Assembly (NCBI RefSeq): GCF_008124875.1
Contig: NZ_VNIA01000002.1
Coordinates: forward strand, 310,001-374,000
From: Tenacibaculum adriaticum
GTDB taxonomy: Bacteria > Bacteroidota > Bacteroidia > Flavobacteriales > Flavobacteriaceae
Direction: 5' to 3'
DNA length: 64,000 bases
The translations under genes were made by a program, and so were the position numbers. This document shows, piece by piece, positions 25,553-34,845 of this stretch; the first letter of the stretch is position 1; each line of letters opens with the position of its first letter. The notes under the pieces are model-generated. The model made no database searches and was not told where the DNA came from. It saw nothing but the letters and a program-made list of their open reading frames with translations.

Positions 25553-26296
25553 TTATGTAGTTGACTCTAAATCTTTTAACGCACTTTCTTTAGTGCTTCT
25601 GTTTTTTATCAGCTCATCGGTTAATACCTTACCATCTCTTAAATAGATCATGCGTTTGGCAAACTGAGCAATTTCGGGCTCGTGGGTAATCATTAAAATG
25701 GTTTTTCCTTCATTGTTTAATCGCACAAACAAATCGGCAATATCAATACTGGCTTTACTGTCTAAATTTCCTGTTGCTTCGTCGGATAAGATCAATGATG
25801 GATCGTTTACCAATGCTCTGGCAATGGCAACACGCTGTTGTTGTCCACCAGACAATTCATTGGTTTTATGATGTGTTCTATCTCCCAATCCTACTTGTTC
25901 TAATGCTTTTCTAGCAAGTTCTTTTGAATTAGAAAAACGCCCTGTTCTGTCGTACACCAAGGGTAATTCTACATTTTCGAGTGCTGTGGTACGCGATAAC
26001 AAATTATAACTCTGAAAAATGAAGCCTATTTTTTGATTTCTAATGTCTGCTAACTGGTTTTTATTCAGTTTGTTTACATGCACGCCGTCTAAATAATACT
26101 CGCCCGATGTTGGCTGATCTAAACATCCTAAAATATGTAACAAAGTTGATTTTCCTGATCCTGAGGATCCCATCAACGCGACAAATTCTCCTTCTTCAAT
26201 AGTAATATCAATACCGGTAAGTGCGTGTACTTGTATCTCTCCGTTTTTAAATACACGACCTAATTTTCTGGTTTCTATGACTTTCTTTTTGGGCAT
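25553..26296 (-). CDS. MacB-type ABC exporter ATP-binding protein
   Basis: A 247-residue ATPase with Walker A MGSSGSGKST (about residues 41-50), Q-loop FIFQSYNLLSRTTALENVELP, signature LSGGQQQRVAIARAL, Walker B LILSDEATGNLDS and switch His in MITHEPE. It belongs to the MacB/LolD subgroup. One oddity is SDEAT where most members have ADEPT. It lies 8 bp after the membrane-fusion gene and 9 bp before the permease gene, so the three form one operon. Confidence 0.92.
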   Translation of the reverse strand: MPKKKVIETRKLGRVFKNGEIQVHALTGIDITIEEGEFVALMGSSGSGKSTLLHILGCLDQPTSGEYYLDGVHVNKLNKNQLADIRNQKIGFIFQSYNLLSRTTALENVELPLVYDRTGRFSNSKELARKALEQVGLGDRTHHKTNELSGGQQQRVAIARALVNDPSLILSDEATGNLDSKASIDIADLFVRLNNEGKTILMITHEPEIAQFAKRMIYLRDGKVLTDELIKNRSTKESALKDLESTT

Positions 26297-26304
26297 ATCC
26301 TCTC

Positions 26305-27525
26305 CTATTTCTTGGTTTTAATACCGTTAATTACCTTTATGCCTTCTGATACTTCTGAACCATCAAAAAATCGTTTTACTTCCGATTGCAAACCTGTTTT
26401 TATACCAATTTCAATGAATTTAAAATCGAGAGTTCCTGCTTCATTTTTATAGAAAAAACCATCAGTATTTCTAGGCAAACTCTTTTTAAATTTACCTGGA
26501 ATATAAGTTTCTTCATTATTAATTGCTTTTACAAACTCTTGATGAATAGAATCTGGAAGCACCGTTTTAGCTTTCTCTTCCAAAACCAATTTCATGTTTT
26601 CTAACATCAATTCGTTAGGTCTAAAGCGCAACGCTGAATTGTTAATAAGAAACACATCACTTGCTTTTTGGGTAATAAATTCAAGATTTGCAGTCATTCC
26701 CGGTAATAACAAACCATCTGTATTGTCAACATCCACAACCACCTGATAATTAACTACGTTACTTACTTGAATAGGTTGTAAACGAATTTGACTTACAACT
26801 CCTAAAAACTCTTTGTCTGGATAGGTTTGCACAGTGAACCTTACATTCATTTTGTTTTGAACATAGCCGATATCACTTTCATCAACATCTGCTAAAATTT
26901 GCATTTTAGAAAGATCTTCAGCAATAACAAACATTTTTGGCGTTGCAAACGATGCCGCCACTGTTTGCCCTTCTTCTACACTTCGCTCAATTACAGTACC
27001 GCTTATAGGTGATGTTATTCGAGCAAATTGAATGTTAACCTGAATGTTTTTAACTGCTGCCGATGCCGCTTTTGTGGCACTTTTAGCTTGATCGTACGTG
27101 TATTTTGTATTGGTAAATTCCTTATCAGAAATGACTCCTTTTTCAAAAAGAATTTTATTTCTGTTGAATTCTACGGTTGCTTGACTTAACTGCGCTTGAC
27201 TCACTGCTAAATTAGCCTGAGCGCTTACTAAATTGGTTTGTAATAATTTCAAATCCATTTCAGCAAGAAGCTGTCCTGCTTTTACTTTGTCATTATAATC
27301 AACGTAGATTCTTTTGATGGTACCAGAGATTTGTGTACCAATTTCAACGGTATTGATCGCTTCTAAGGTTCCTGTACTTGAAACGATTGATTCAATAGCT
27401 CCTTTCTCTATTGATGTATAGGTGAATTCAATATTTTTTGCATCAATTTTAGGTTTGACAACAAAAAAATACACTGCTCCTCCTATTGCTAAAACTAGTG
27501 GAATAATCCATTTCAATTTTTTCAT
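26305..27525 (-). CDS. HlyD/MacA-family periplasmic adaptor
   Basis: A 406-residue membrane-fusion protein: N-terminal anchor (about residues 5-22), lipoyl-like barrel halves (ESIVSSTGTLEAINTVEIGTQ and ITSPISGTVIERSVEEGQTV), a coiled-coil hairpin rich in Ala, Gln and Lys (about 95-165), and the beta-barrel domain with VVNYQVVVDVDNTDGLLLPG. It would link the MacB-type permease to an outer-membrane channel. The hairpin is about 70 residues, as in MacA. It is the first gene of the operon and its promoter has an FNR-like site, so this exporter is probably linked to low-oxygen or redox conditions. Confidence 0.9.
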   Translation of the reverse strand: MKKLKWIIPLVLAIGGAVYFFVVKPKIDAKNIEFTYTSIEKGAIESIVSSTGTLEAINTVEIGTQISGTIKRIYVDYNDKVKAGQLLAEMDLKLLQTNLVSAQANLAVSQAQLSQATVEFNRNKILFEKGVISDKEFTNTKYTYDQAKSATKAASAAVKNIQVNIQFARITSPISGTVIERSVEEGQTVAASFATPKMFVIAEDLSKMQILADVDESDIGYVQNKMNVRFTVQTYPDKEFLGVVSQIRLQPIQVSNVVNYQVVVDVDNTDGLLLPGMTANLEFITQKASDVFLINNSALRFRPNELMLENMKLVLEEKAKTVLPDSIHQEFVKAINNEETYIPGKFKKSLPRNTDGFFYKNEAGTLDFKFIEIGIKTGLQSEVKRFFDGSEVSEGIKVINGIKTKK

Positions 27526-27554
27526 AATTACGTATTTGACAAAACTTATAGGGT

Positions 27555-27597
27555 CAAAAGTAGATTGAAGAACTTATTATAACCATGATATTCATCA
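27555..27597 (-). promoter_or_regulatory. Promoter of the MacAB-type operon with FNR-like site
   Basis: On the minus strand TGATGAATATCA (27586-27597) is followed after exactly 23 bp by TACTTTTG (27555-27562), a full TAnnTTTG match, leaving a leader of about 25 nt before the ATG at 27525. The spacing equals that of the nrdJ, LolA-operon and capA promoters. Confidence 0.75.
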
Positions 27598-27675
27598 GGT
27601 ATGGTTTTTAAAAGCTCAATTGATGTACTTTTAATTCGTTGTGCGTTTTTGAATGACATTTTCTTTTAGGATTGT

Positions 27676-28240
27676 CAGTTCGAGTGATTTTACGGAGTAA
27701 AATTGTATCGAGAACTGGTTATTGTAACGCATATTAAACAGATTGCTTCGTCACTATGTTTCCTCGCAATGACAGCTCTATTCTTTTGTCTTGATACAAA
27801 AGAAACAAAAAATCAAGACTACGATTCTCAGCGGTCAAAGTTGGTTTTGAGAAGGAAAAGAAATAAACTCGCTATGCTCAAACAGCATTTCTTTTTTACC
27901 TTCTCTACAACAGTTTGACGCTCGCTTGCGAATCGAATGTCGACTTATTACTGTCTTTTCGAGCTTTATTGAAATTAAAATATATTTTGATTGAAGATAC
28001 CAAACGAAGTTTATCGAGAAATCACACCAAACAGATATGATGAGACCCTTCTTATCACACTTTTGCTTTTTCATGTCATTCCGCATTTAGTGCGGAAACG
28101 TAAGTTCAGCACAAGCTAATCTTATAATTAGGTTCTTTTACTTTTAGATTCCTGCCTTCGCAGGAATGACAAGCATTGAAAAATATTGATGAGACCCTTC
28201 GACTGCGCTCAGGGTGACATGTTATTGTCAGTTCGAGTGA
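27676..28240. repeat. Cluster of REP-like hairpin repeats in a long intergenic gap
   Basis: The 805-bp gap 27526-28330 holds no convincing gene. It has hairpins at 27676-27717 (arms CAGTTC/GAACTG with an inner ATTTTAC/GTAAAAT), 28079-28097 (TTCCGCA/TGCGGAA), 28148-28167 (ATTCCTGC/GCAGGAAT) and 28194-28215 (ACCCT/AGGGT). Two direct repeats occur: ATTGTCAGTTCGAGTGA at 27671 and 28224, and GATGAGACCCTTC at 28039 and 28188. Sequences of this type (CCTGCCTTCGCAGG and CTTCGACTGCGCTCAGG) are familiar as dispersed intergenic repeats of Bacteroidota genomes. Short reading frames here look like artefacts of the repeats. Confidence 0.7.
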
Positions 28241-28330
28241 ATTTTCTCAAAAAGTAGAGCGGAGATTTTCAACAAAAAAAAGCAACTAATACTAGCTGCT
28301 CTATATAAAAAATGATTTTGTAACGTTAAT

Positions 28331-29398
28331 TTAGTCCTCATTGGTATAAACCTTAAAAGGGCTTGCGTAGGTTTTAATGGTTTTTTCTTTTACTGAAGTA
28401 TCCTTAAAAACGCCTCTGTCTTTTGTGTGTGCTTGTTGAAGAACCTCTTTTTGAGATAAGATTGGCGACAAACAGATATCATACTCTTTTGCCATTGACA
28501 CCCATTCATCTCTTGTTTTTTCCTTGAATAACGCTTCTAACTTCTCTTTATCAAAAAAACCATCAATGAGTTGCGCTTCGTTGGATGTTTTCCAATCGGG
28601 TTTTGCAACCATTTCGCAGAAACTATTCCAAAATTTCAGTTCTAAAGCACCTAAAGCAATCCATGTTGCATCTTTACACGCATACACATTGTAATTAACC
28701 AAACCACCGCTTAAAATAGGCATATCTTTATAAGAAACACCTCCTTGATCCATTCCATGAGCAATAGCCCCTAAAGGAATGACAGCATCTAAAAGAGATA
28801 GATCGATGTATTGTGCCTGTTGTTCGCGTTGTTGCGCTAACAATCCGCTAGTACAAGCAGACAACAACATATAAGATCCACCAGCAATATCAGCAATTTG
28901 AAATCCTGGTATTACTGGCTTCCCTCTTTCGTCTTTATTCAAATCTAACAACCCAGAAAGCGCTAAATAATTTAAATCATGTCCTGCTTTGTCTTTTAGC
29001 GCTCCGGTTTGTCCATATCCTGTTATGGAAATGTATACGATCTTCGGATTGAGTTTCTTGACATCCTCAAAAGAGAGACCAAAACTTGCCATTGCACCGG
29101 GTCTGAATTGTTCTATTAAAATATCTGTCTCTTTAATTTTTTGATGTATCAATTTTTTCCCTTCGGAAGATTCGTAGTCGATCTGTAAAGACTCTTTGTT
29201 GTTATTCATTAAATGAAACAAAACCGAAGTGTCACCCATTTTTGGTTGATAAAAACGTGTATAATCCAATCGTTTCGGACTTTCAACCTTGATTACTTCT
29301 GCGCCCATTTCACTCAAAAAATGAGTTCCTAACGGACCAGGAAGCAACCGTGTAAAATCTAAAACACGAATTTCTTTTAAAGGTTTTATTTGTTTCAT
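28331..29398 (-). CDS. CaiB/BaiF family CoA-transferase, alpha-methylacyl-CoA racemase-like
   Basis: A 355-residue class III CoA-transferase-fold enzyme. LDFTRLLPGPLGTHFLSEMGAEVIKVE is the family start (given here as two short runs: LDFTRLLPGP and GAEVIKVE), followed by EQFRPGAM, YISITGYGQTG and AGHDLNYLALSG, which carries the His and Asp of alpha-methylacyl-CoA racemases (AMACR). It is therefore more likely to epimerise 2-methyl-branched acyl-CoAs, letting beta-oxidation proceed, than to transfer CoA. It is slightly shorter than AMACR at the C-terminus. It follows the acyl-CoA dehydrogenase gene by 50 bp and is the last gene of the operon. Confidence 0.82.
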   Translation of the reverse strand: MKQIKPLKEIRVLDFTRLLPGPLGTHFLSEMGAEVIKVESPKRLDYTRFYQPKMGDTSVLFHLMNNNKESLQIDYESSEGKKLIHQKIKETDILIEQFRPGAMASFGLSFEDVKKLNPKIVYISITGYGQTGALKDKAGHDLNYLALSGLLDLNKDERGKPVIPGFQIADIAGGSYMLLSACTSGLLAQQREQQAQYIDLSLLDAVIPLGAIAHGMDQGGVSYKDMPILSGGLVNYNVYACKDATWIALGALELKFWNSFCEMVAKPDWKTSNEAQLIDGFFDKEKLEALFKEKTRDEWVSMAKEYDICLSPILSQKEVLQQAHTKDRGVFKDTSVKEKTIKTYASPFKVYTNED

Positions 29399-29448
29399 TA
29401 TTAGTTAATTAAACTATTTTATTTAAAACTTAACTTTAATATATTAAA

Positions 29449-30654
29449 TTATTTCTTTTTTGCTTTTTGCATTGCTCTCATTTGTTGAAACAACTCTTTA
29501 TACAAACCACGGGCAATTAATAATTTCATGATTTCATTGGTACCCGCATAAATTCTTGCTACTCTATTATCCGCATACATACGAGCAATCGGATATTCCC
29601 ACATGTAACCGTATCCTCCGAATAACTGTAAACATTCATCAACTACTTTTCCACACATATCTGTCGCTGAATATTTTGCCATAGAAGCACTTTCTGGTGT
29701 TAATTTATGTTCTCCCATCAACACAATACAACGATCTAAAAATGCTTGATGAATTTGTAATTGTGTAGCACATTCAGCAAGTTTAAACTGCGTGTTTTGA
29801 AAACCAGCGATTGGTTGTTTAAAAGCAGTTCTTGTAGATGTATACTCAATCGTATCAGTAATAGCACCTTCTGCTACAGCAACTCCTACTATTGCTACTG
29901 TTAATCGCTCTCTGGCCAATTCAGTCATCATAATTTTAAATCCTTGCCCTTCTTCTCCTAATAAATTTTCTTTCGGAACTTTCACATTATCAAAGAATAA
30001 CTCACATGTATCTTGAGCTTTCATTCCAATTTTCTTAAAAGGAATCCCTTTTTCAAAACCTTCTAAAGCACTTTCCATAATTAATAAAGAAACTCCTTCA
30101 TTTTCTGTTCCTGGATTTGTTTTTACAGCAACTACGGCCATATCCGACATATAACCATTGGTTATAAACGTTTTTTGTCCGTTTACTAAATAATGATCTC
30201 CTTTATCAACCGCAGTGGTTCTTAACGCTTTTAAATCACTTCCACAGTTAGGTTCTGTCATACCAATAGCGGTAATCATTTTTCCGGTAGCCATTTGTGG
30301 TAAGTACTTTTTCTTTTGTGCCTCTGTACCATATTTTAAAAGATAGGGAGCTACGATATCTGAGTGCAACGAAAAACCAGGACCACTAATTCCTTTTTTA
30401 GAAAGTTCTTCAATGAATAAGGCACTATAGCTAAAATCTAATCCGCTACCTCCATATTCTTCAGGCATATCAATACATAATAACCCTAATTCACCAGCAC
30501 GCTCCCAAATTTCACGGCTTACCATACCGTCTTTTTCCCATTGTTCATTTTGAGGTAAAATTTCATTTTTAATGAAATCCTGAATCATTTCTTGCATCAT
30601 TTTATGCTCTTCTGATGCATAAATTTCTCTTTCTAATAAAACGTTTTGTAACAT
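29449..30654 (-). CDS. Acyl-CoA dehydrogenase
   Basis: A 401-residue flavoenzyme that oxidises acyl-CoA to trans-2-enoyl-CoA, first step of beta-oxidation. Visible motifs: MPEEYGGSGLDFSY, AIGMTEPNCGSDLKALRTTA (FAD/substrate signature, close to the family AMTEPxxGSD), FITNGYMSD, ERLTVAIVGVA, QLFGGYGYMWEYP and RIYAGTNEIMKLLIARGLY, in which the Glu of GTNEI is the likely catalytic base. It fits the family length well. It sits 23 bp after the multifunctional FadB-like gene and belongs to the beta-oxidation operon starting at 34043. Confidence 0.92.
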   Translation of the reverse strand: MLQNVLLEREIYASEEHKMMQEMIQDFIKNEILPQNEQWEKDGMVSREIWERAGELGLLCIDMPEEYGGSGLDFSYSALFIEELSKKGISGPGFSLHSDIVAPYLLKYGTEAQKKKYLPQMATGKMITAIGMTEPNCGSDLKALRTTAVDKGDHYLVNGQKTFITNGYMSDMAVVAVKTNPGTENEGVSLLIMESALEGFEKGIPFKKIGMKAQDTCELFFDNVKVPKENLLGEEGQGFKIMMTELARERLTVAIVGVAVAEGAITDTIEYTSTRTAFKQPIAGFQNTQFKLAECATQLQIHQAFLDRCIVLMGEHKLTPESASMAKYSATDMCGKVVDECLQLFGGYGYMWEYPIARMYADNRVARIYAGTNEIMKLLIARGLYKELFQQMRAMQKAKKK

Positions 30655-30677
30655 GTTTCTTTATTTTTTTTGTTTGT

Positions 30678-32819
30678 TTAATTTTTGTAGAATACTCTAT
30701 TATTCTCTGCTTTTTCTATCAATTCTTTAAGACTCTTTGGTAATTCGAAACGCTCACCGTATTGAGTCGCTAGTTTTTCGCTGTAAGAAGCAAATTCTGA
30801 CGCTCCTATATAATCGATATAAGACATTACACCTCCTGTATGAATTGGAAAACCTAAACCTAAAATAGATCCCACATCGGCATCTTTAGGCTCTTTTAAA
30901 ACCCCCGAATCAATACACTTATAGGCATCTATAACCATGGCAAAAAGTAATCTTCTTCCTACTTCTTCCTCATCATAGTCTTCTTTTACAGGGAATATTT
31001 TTTTCCATTCTGACCAAAGGTATTTTTTTGCCCCGTTTGGATATTCGTAAAAACCTGCTCCTTCTTTCTTTCCCGTTCTACCGTGTTCTTTTATAATATC
31101 CCCGATTAATTTTTCTAACTGTTTTTCATGTTTGGTAAGTGTAGGATCTTCCCCCATAACATCTAACATTAGCTTTAAATTCACTTCGTCTGAAATGGCT
31201 AACGGACCTACAGGCATACCTATTTTCTTAGCCACATTTTCAATCACTGCCGGCGGAATTCCTTCAGAAAGCATTGAAATTCCTTCGTTTACGAATTTTC
31301 CAAAAACTCGAGAAGTGAAGAATCCACGTCCATCGTTTACAACGATTGGTACTTTACGTATTTTAATCACATAATCTATAGCAGCAGCTAAAGTTTCATC
31401 GGAAGTTTCATTTCCTACAATCACTTCAACCAAAGGCATTTTATCTACCGGAGAGAAAAAGTGTAAACCGATATATTTATCTGGCTTAGAGGATGCTTTC
31501 GCCAATGTGGTAATTGGAATACTTGATGTATTAGAAGCATAAATAACTTCGTCTTTAATTACTGACTCCGTTTCTTTAGTTACGGTATTTTTAAGTTTTT
31601 CATTCTCAAAAACAGCTTCAATAATGAGATCGCAATCTTTTAGATCGTTAACATCAGCCGACGGATAAATATTCTCTAAAAGAGCATCTATCTTTTCTTG
31701 GGTTGTATATCCTTTTTCTAACTTCTTGTTTTCAACGATTTGAGAATAACTCTTGCCTTTTTCTGCTCCTTCTTTACTTATATCCTTTAAAACAACCTCT
31801 AATCCGGCTTTTGCGCTTACATAGGCAATTCCCGCTCCCATCATACCAGCACCTAAAACTCCAATTTTGTTATAGGTAGTTTTTTCAAATCCTTTAGGTT
31901 TTGCTTTTCCTTTAGCAGCATCTCCAATAAAAATAAATGAAGAACGGATAATATTTTTACTCTCTTTAGTAAACAAGGTATCTGTAAAATATCTAGCCTC
32001 TATTTCTAACGCATTATCAATTCCACAAGAAGCTCCATAGTAAATAGCGCTTAATACATTTTTAATGTGCGGCATGTTTCCATGCGTATTTTTAAAAGCC
32101 ATGGCGTTAGACACGCTGAAAAACTCTGTTATCCCCGATAATTGCCCGACACCCACAGGAGTTCCCGGAACTTGGAATCGTTTATTATCCCAAGGTTGTT
32201 GCGTCTTTTCATTGACTAAGATCCATTCTTTGGCTTTTGTATTAATATCTTCTTCTGGAGCACAAATTTCGCTTACAATGCCTTCTTTTAAAGCCTGTGC
32301 TGCACTAAACTTTTTAGATTGTGTGATATACTGAATTGTTTTTTGCGGCCCTAACATTCTTAAGTAACGTTGTGTACCTCCTGCTCCTGGAAATAATCCC
32401 ACAGAACATTCTATCAACCCGGTTTTATTTTTTGGATGCGCAGTCATGATCCTGTGATTACACGCCAATGCAAGCTCTAATCCGCCACCTAAAGCTAAAC
32501 CGTTCATAGCAGCAACAATAGGTTTTTCACTAACTTCCATTCTACGCATTGCTTTATGCGTTTCTAAAAGCATGTTATAGCAATCTTCTTTAGATTTATC
32601 GTAGTTTAAAAACCATTTTAGATCTCCTCCTGCGATAAAATCGTTTTTAGCAGAATTAATTACTATTCCCTTCACCGTATCATCTTCTAAGGCTTTATCC
32701 ATGGTACTGAAAAAAGCAGGCATGGTTACTGCATTCATGATATTAACCGGAGAATTTACTACATCCCAAGTAATAAAAGCAATACCGTTTGCGTCTATCG
32801 TATAGTTTATATGTTCCAT
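30678..32819 (-). CDS. Bifunctional enoyl-CoA hydratase / 3-hydroxyacyl-CoA dehydrogenase (FadB/FadJ type)
   Basis: A 713-residue multifunctional beta-oxidation enzyme. The N-terminal crotonase domain (about residues 1-190) has KPIVAAMNGLALGGGLELAL and GLFPGAGGTQRYLRML, with the paired glutamates of the hydratase. The NAD-binding domain starts KIGVLGAGMMGAGIAY (about 320) and continues IYASNTSSIPITTLA and GLHFFSPVDKMPLVEVI, followed by two C-terminal helical domains including DGRGFFTSRVF and GAGFYEYP. It fits the family length and carries out the second and third steps. It starts 24 bp after the thiolase gene. Confidence 0.93.
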   Translation of the reverse strand: MEHINYTIDANGIAFITWDVVNSPVNIMNAVTMPAFFSTMDKALEDDTVKGIVINSAKNDFIAGGDLKWFLNYDKSKEDCYNMLLETHKAMRRMEVSEKPIVAAMNGLALGGGLELALACNHRIMTAHPKNKTGLIECSVGLFPGAGGTQRYLRMLGPQKTIQYITQSKKFSAAQALKEGIVSEICAPEEDINTKAKEWILVNEKTQQPWDNKRFQVPGTPVGVGQLSGITEFFSVSNAMAFKNTHGNMPHIKNVLSAIYYGASCGIDNALEIEARYFTDTLFTKESKNIIRSSFIFIGDAAKGKAKPKGFEKTTYNKIGVLGAGMMGAGIAYVSAKAGLEVVLKDISKEGAEKGKSYSQIVENKKLEKGYTTQEKIDALLENIYPSADVNDLKDCDLIIEAVFENEKLKNTVTKETESVIKDEVIYASNTSSIPITTLAKASSKPDKYIGLHFFSPVDKMPLVEVIVGNETSDETLAAAIDYVIKIRKVPIVVNDGRGFFTSRVFGKFVNEGISMLSEGIPPAVIENVAKKIGMPVGPLAISDEVNLKLMLDVMGEDPTLTKHEKQLEKLIGDIIKEHGRTGKKEGAGFYEYPNGAKKYLWSEWKKIFPVKEDYDEEEVGRRLLFAMVIDAYKCIDSGVLKEPKDADVGSILGLGFPIHTGGVMSYIDYIGASEFASYSEKLATQYGERFELPKSLKELIEKAENNRVFYKN

Positions 32820-32843
32820 TTTAATACTTTCTTTTATTGTTGA

Positions 32844-34043
32844 TTAAACGCGTTCTATTATTGTAGCAATACCCATTCCTCCTCCTACACAAAGTGTAGC
32901 TAAAGCAGTACTTTTATCTTGTCGCTCTAACTCGTCTAAAGCAGTTCCTAAAATCATACAACCCGTTGCTCCAAGAGGGTGCCCCATCGCAATGGCTCCT
33001 CCGTTTACATTTACTTTAGAATGATCTACGTTCATGTTTTCCATTAATCGTAAAGGAACCACTGCAAAAGCTTCGTTAACTTCCCATAAATCAATATCAG
33101 AAGCATTCATCCCCGCCATGTGAAGTGCTTTTTGAGTGGCAGGAGTCGGACCTTCCAACATAATTAAAGGCTCTGAACCTATAACAGTCCCCATTTTAAT
33201 TACAGCTCTTGGTTTTAAACCTAACTTTTCTCCTACCTCTTTATTTCCAATCAACATCAAAGCAGCCCCATCTACTAAGCCAGAGGAATTTCCTGCATGG
33301 TGTATGTGATTGATGCGTTCTACTTCAACATATTTATCTATTGCTGTTTGATCAAACAATTGCTCTCCCATTTTAGCAAAAGAGGGTCTTAAGCCTGCTA
33401 ACGCTTCTAGAGTTGTATTTGATCTTATATATTCATCATGTGCCAAATGAGTAAATCCGTTGATATCTTTTACAGGAATAATCGATTTATTAAAATATCC
33501 TGCGTCTCTAGCTTTGGTAGCACGCTGTTGAGAAGCTACGGCAAAAGCGTCAACATCATTTCTGCTATAACCGTATTTAGATGCAATTAAATCTGCAGAA
33601 ATACCTTGTGGCACAAATTTTCCGAAAGCCGCTTCAGGTTCCATGATCCATGAAGAACCATCTATTCCCATCGGCACTCTAGACATCGACTCTACTCCAC
33701 CAGCTATAATTAAATTTGACCAACCCGATCGTACTCTCGCTGCAGCTTGGTTTACTGCTTCTAAACCTGATGCACAATACCTGTTTAAAGATACTGCTGC
33801 TAAATGATCGCCATATTCAGCACACTGTGCTGCCACTTTAGCAACGTTTCCTCCTTGTTCTCCTGCTTGTGTCACACATCCCATTACAAGATCTTCTACT
33901 AAAGAAGTATCTAAATTATTACGCTGTTTTAATGCTTTTAGAAGTGTTGTAGTAAGTTGTACAGGACTCACCTGTGCTAAACTTCCTGTTTTTTTACCTA
34001 TTCCCCTAGGTGTTCTAACGGCATCATAAATGTATGCTTCCAT
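32844..34043 (-). CDS. Acetyl-CoA C-acyltransferase (thiolase, FadA type)
   Basis: A 399-residue thiolase that cleaves 3-ketoacyl-CoA. The nucleophile is Cys90 in [12 protein letters not shown]; other motifs are [22 protein letters not shown] (catalytic His) and CVGGGMG (catalytic Cys) near the end. It is the first gene of the four-gene beta-oxidation operon, and its start lies close to two matched palindromes likely bound by the TetR regulator encoded nearby. The degradative rather than biosynthetic role is inferred from the operon. Confidence 0.93.
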   Translation of the reverse strand: MEAYIYDAVRTPRGIGKKTGSLAQVSPVQLTTTLLKALKQRNNLDTSLVEDLVMGCVTQAGEQGGNVAKVAAQCAEYGDHLAAVSLNRYCASGLEAVNQAAARVRSGWSNLIIAGGVESMSRVPMGIDGSSWIMEPEAAFGKFVPQGISADLIASKYGYSRNDVDAFAVASQQRATKARDAGYFNKSIIPVKDINGFTHLAHDEYIRSNTTLEALAGLRPSFAKMGEQLFDQTAIDKYVEVERINHIHHAGNSSGLVDGAALMLIGNKEVGEKLGLKPRAVIKMGTVIGSEPLIMLEGPTPATQKALHMAGMNASDIDLWEVNEAFAVVPLRLMENMNVDHSKVNVNGGAIAMGHPLGATGCMILGTALDELERQDKSTALATLCVGGGMGIATIIERV

Positions 34044-34060
34044 AAAGTTGTTTGTTTAAA

Positions 34061-34112
34061 GTTACTAAGTGGTAACATATATTGTAAAAAAATATTGTGA
34101 CCAGATGGTTAC
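34061..34112. promoter_or_regulatory. Paired operators for a TetR-type regulator
   Basis: Two 16-bp palindromes, GTTACTAAGTGGTAAC (34061-34076) and GTGACCAGATGGTTAC (34097-34112), are centred 36 bp apart. The four half-sites (GTTACTAA, GTTACCAC, GTGACCAG, GTAACCAT) agree on GTNACCA. They lie between the divergent thiolase operon and transglutaminase/TetR genes. On the minus strand a -7-like TAACTTTA overlaps the end of the first site, so binding would block the operon promoter. Confidence 0.75.
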
Positions 34113-34188
34113 AAATTTAATTAAATATTTATCTTTACCAAAAGATAAGTAAATATAAAAAATAAGCATCTAAAAATCAATAAAATAA

Positions 34189-34845
34189 ATGACAGAATCT
34201 TATTTAAAAGAACACTATAATTTCGATTATAATTCAGATATAATAAAAGAACATCTTAAAAAAACAGATCTAGATGATCTTACAGAAAAAGAGATCGCTA
34301 TAAAATTATATGAGCATGTACGAGATTATTGGCCTTACTCTCCTTATAGATTTAGTTTAGAAAAAAGAGACTGGAAAGCTTCAGAAATCATTAAACACAA
34401 AAAAGGGCACTGCTTAGACAAAGCAGTTTTATTAATTACTTTTTTAAGAGCTAATAACATACCTGCCAAATTAGGGTTGGCAAAAGTGAAAAATCATATT
34501 GCTGTTGATGATATTGTTGAAAAATTTGGGTCGGATGTATTGGTTCCACATGGCTATGTGGCGATATTTTTAAATAATAAGTGGGTAAAAGCTACTCCAG
34601 CTTTTAATAAGGAATTATGTGATATGTTGGGGGTTTCTGTGTTAGAATTTAATGGAGAAAATGACTCTTTATTTCAGGAGTTTGATAAGACAGGTAATCA
34701 TTCTTTTATGGAATATCTTGAAGATTATGGAACTTTTGATGCTGTACCTCTCGAATACATGTTAGAATTAATGCTGCAACATTACCCGAATATTCAAAAA
34801 AAGAACGTAAAATTGGGCGATGTTTTAGATTTAGCCCATTTATAA
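34189..34845 (+). CDS. Transglutaminase-like (papain-fold) protein
   Basis: A 218-residue cytoplasmic protein of the transglutaminase-like superfamily: Cys75 in KKGHCLDKAVLLITFLRANN, a preceding helix, and His121 in PHGYVAIFLNN, followed by KWVKATPAFN where most members have an Asp of the triad; the third residue is therefore not obvious. Such enzymes cut or modify peptide or amide bonds. No signal peptide is seen. The stop overlaps the TetR start by one base (TAATG), so it is coupled to a regulator of fatty-acid oxidation. Function in that context is unknown. Confidence 0.75.
   Translation: MTESYLKEHYNFDYNSDIIKEHLKKTDLDDLTEKEIAIKLYEHVRDYWPYSPYRFSLEKRDWKASEIIKHKKGHCLDKAVLLITFLRANNIPAKLGLAKVKNHIAVDDIVEKFGSDVLVPHGYVAIFLNNKWVKATPAFNKELCDMLGVSVLEFNGENDSLFQEFDKTGNHSFMEYLEDYGTFDAVPLEYMLELMLQHYPNIQKKNVKLGDVLDLAHL

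Noticed and set aside
27703-28086. Short frames on both strands of the repeat-rich gap
   Set aside because: They are composed of hairpin repeats, overlap each other and lack signal or domain features.
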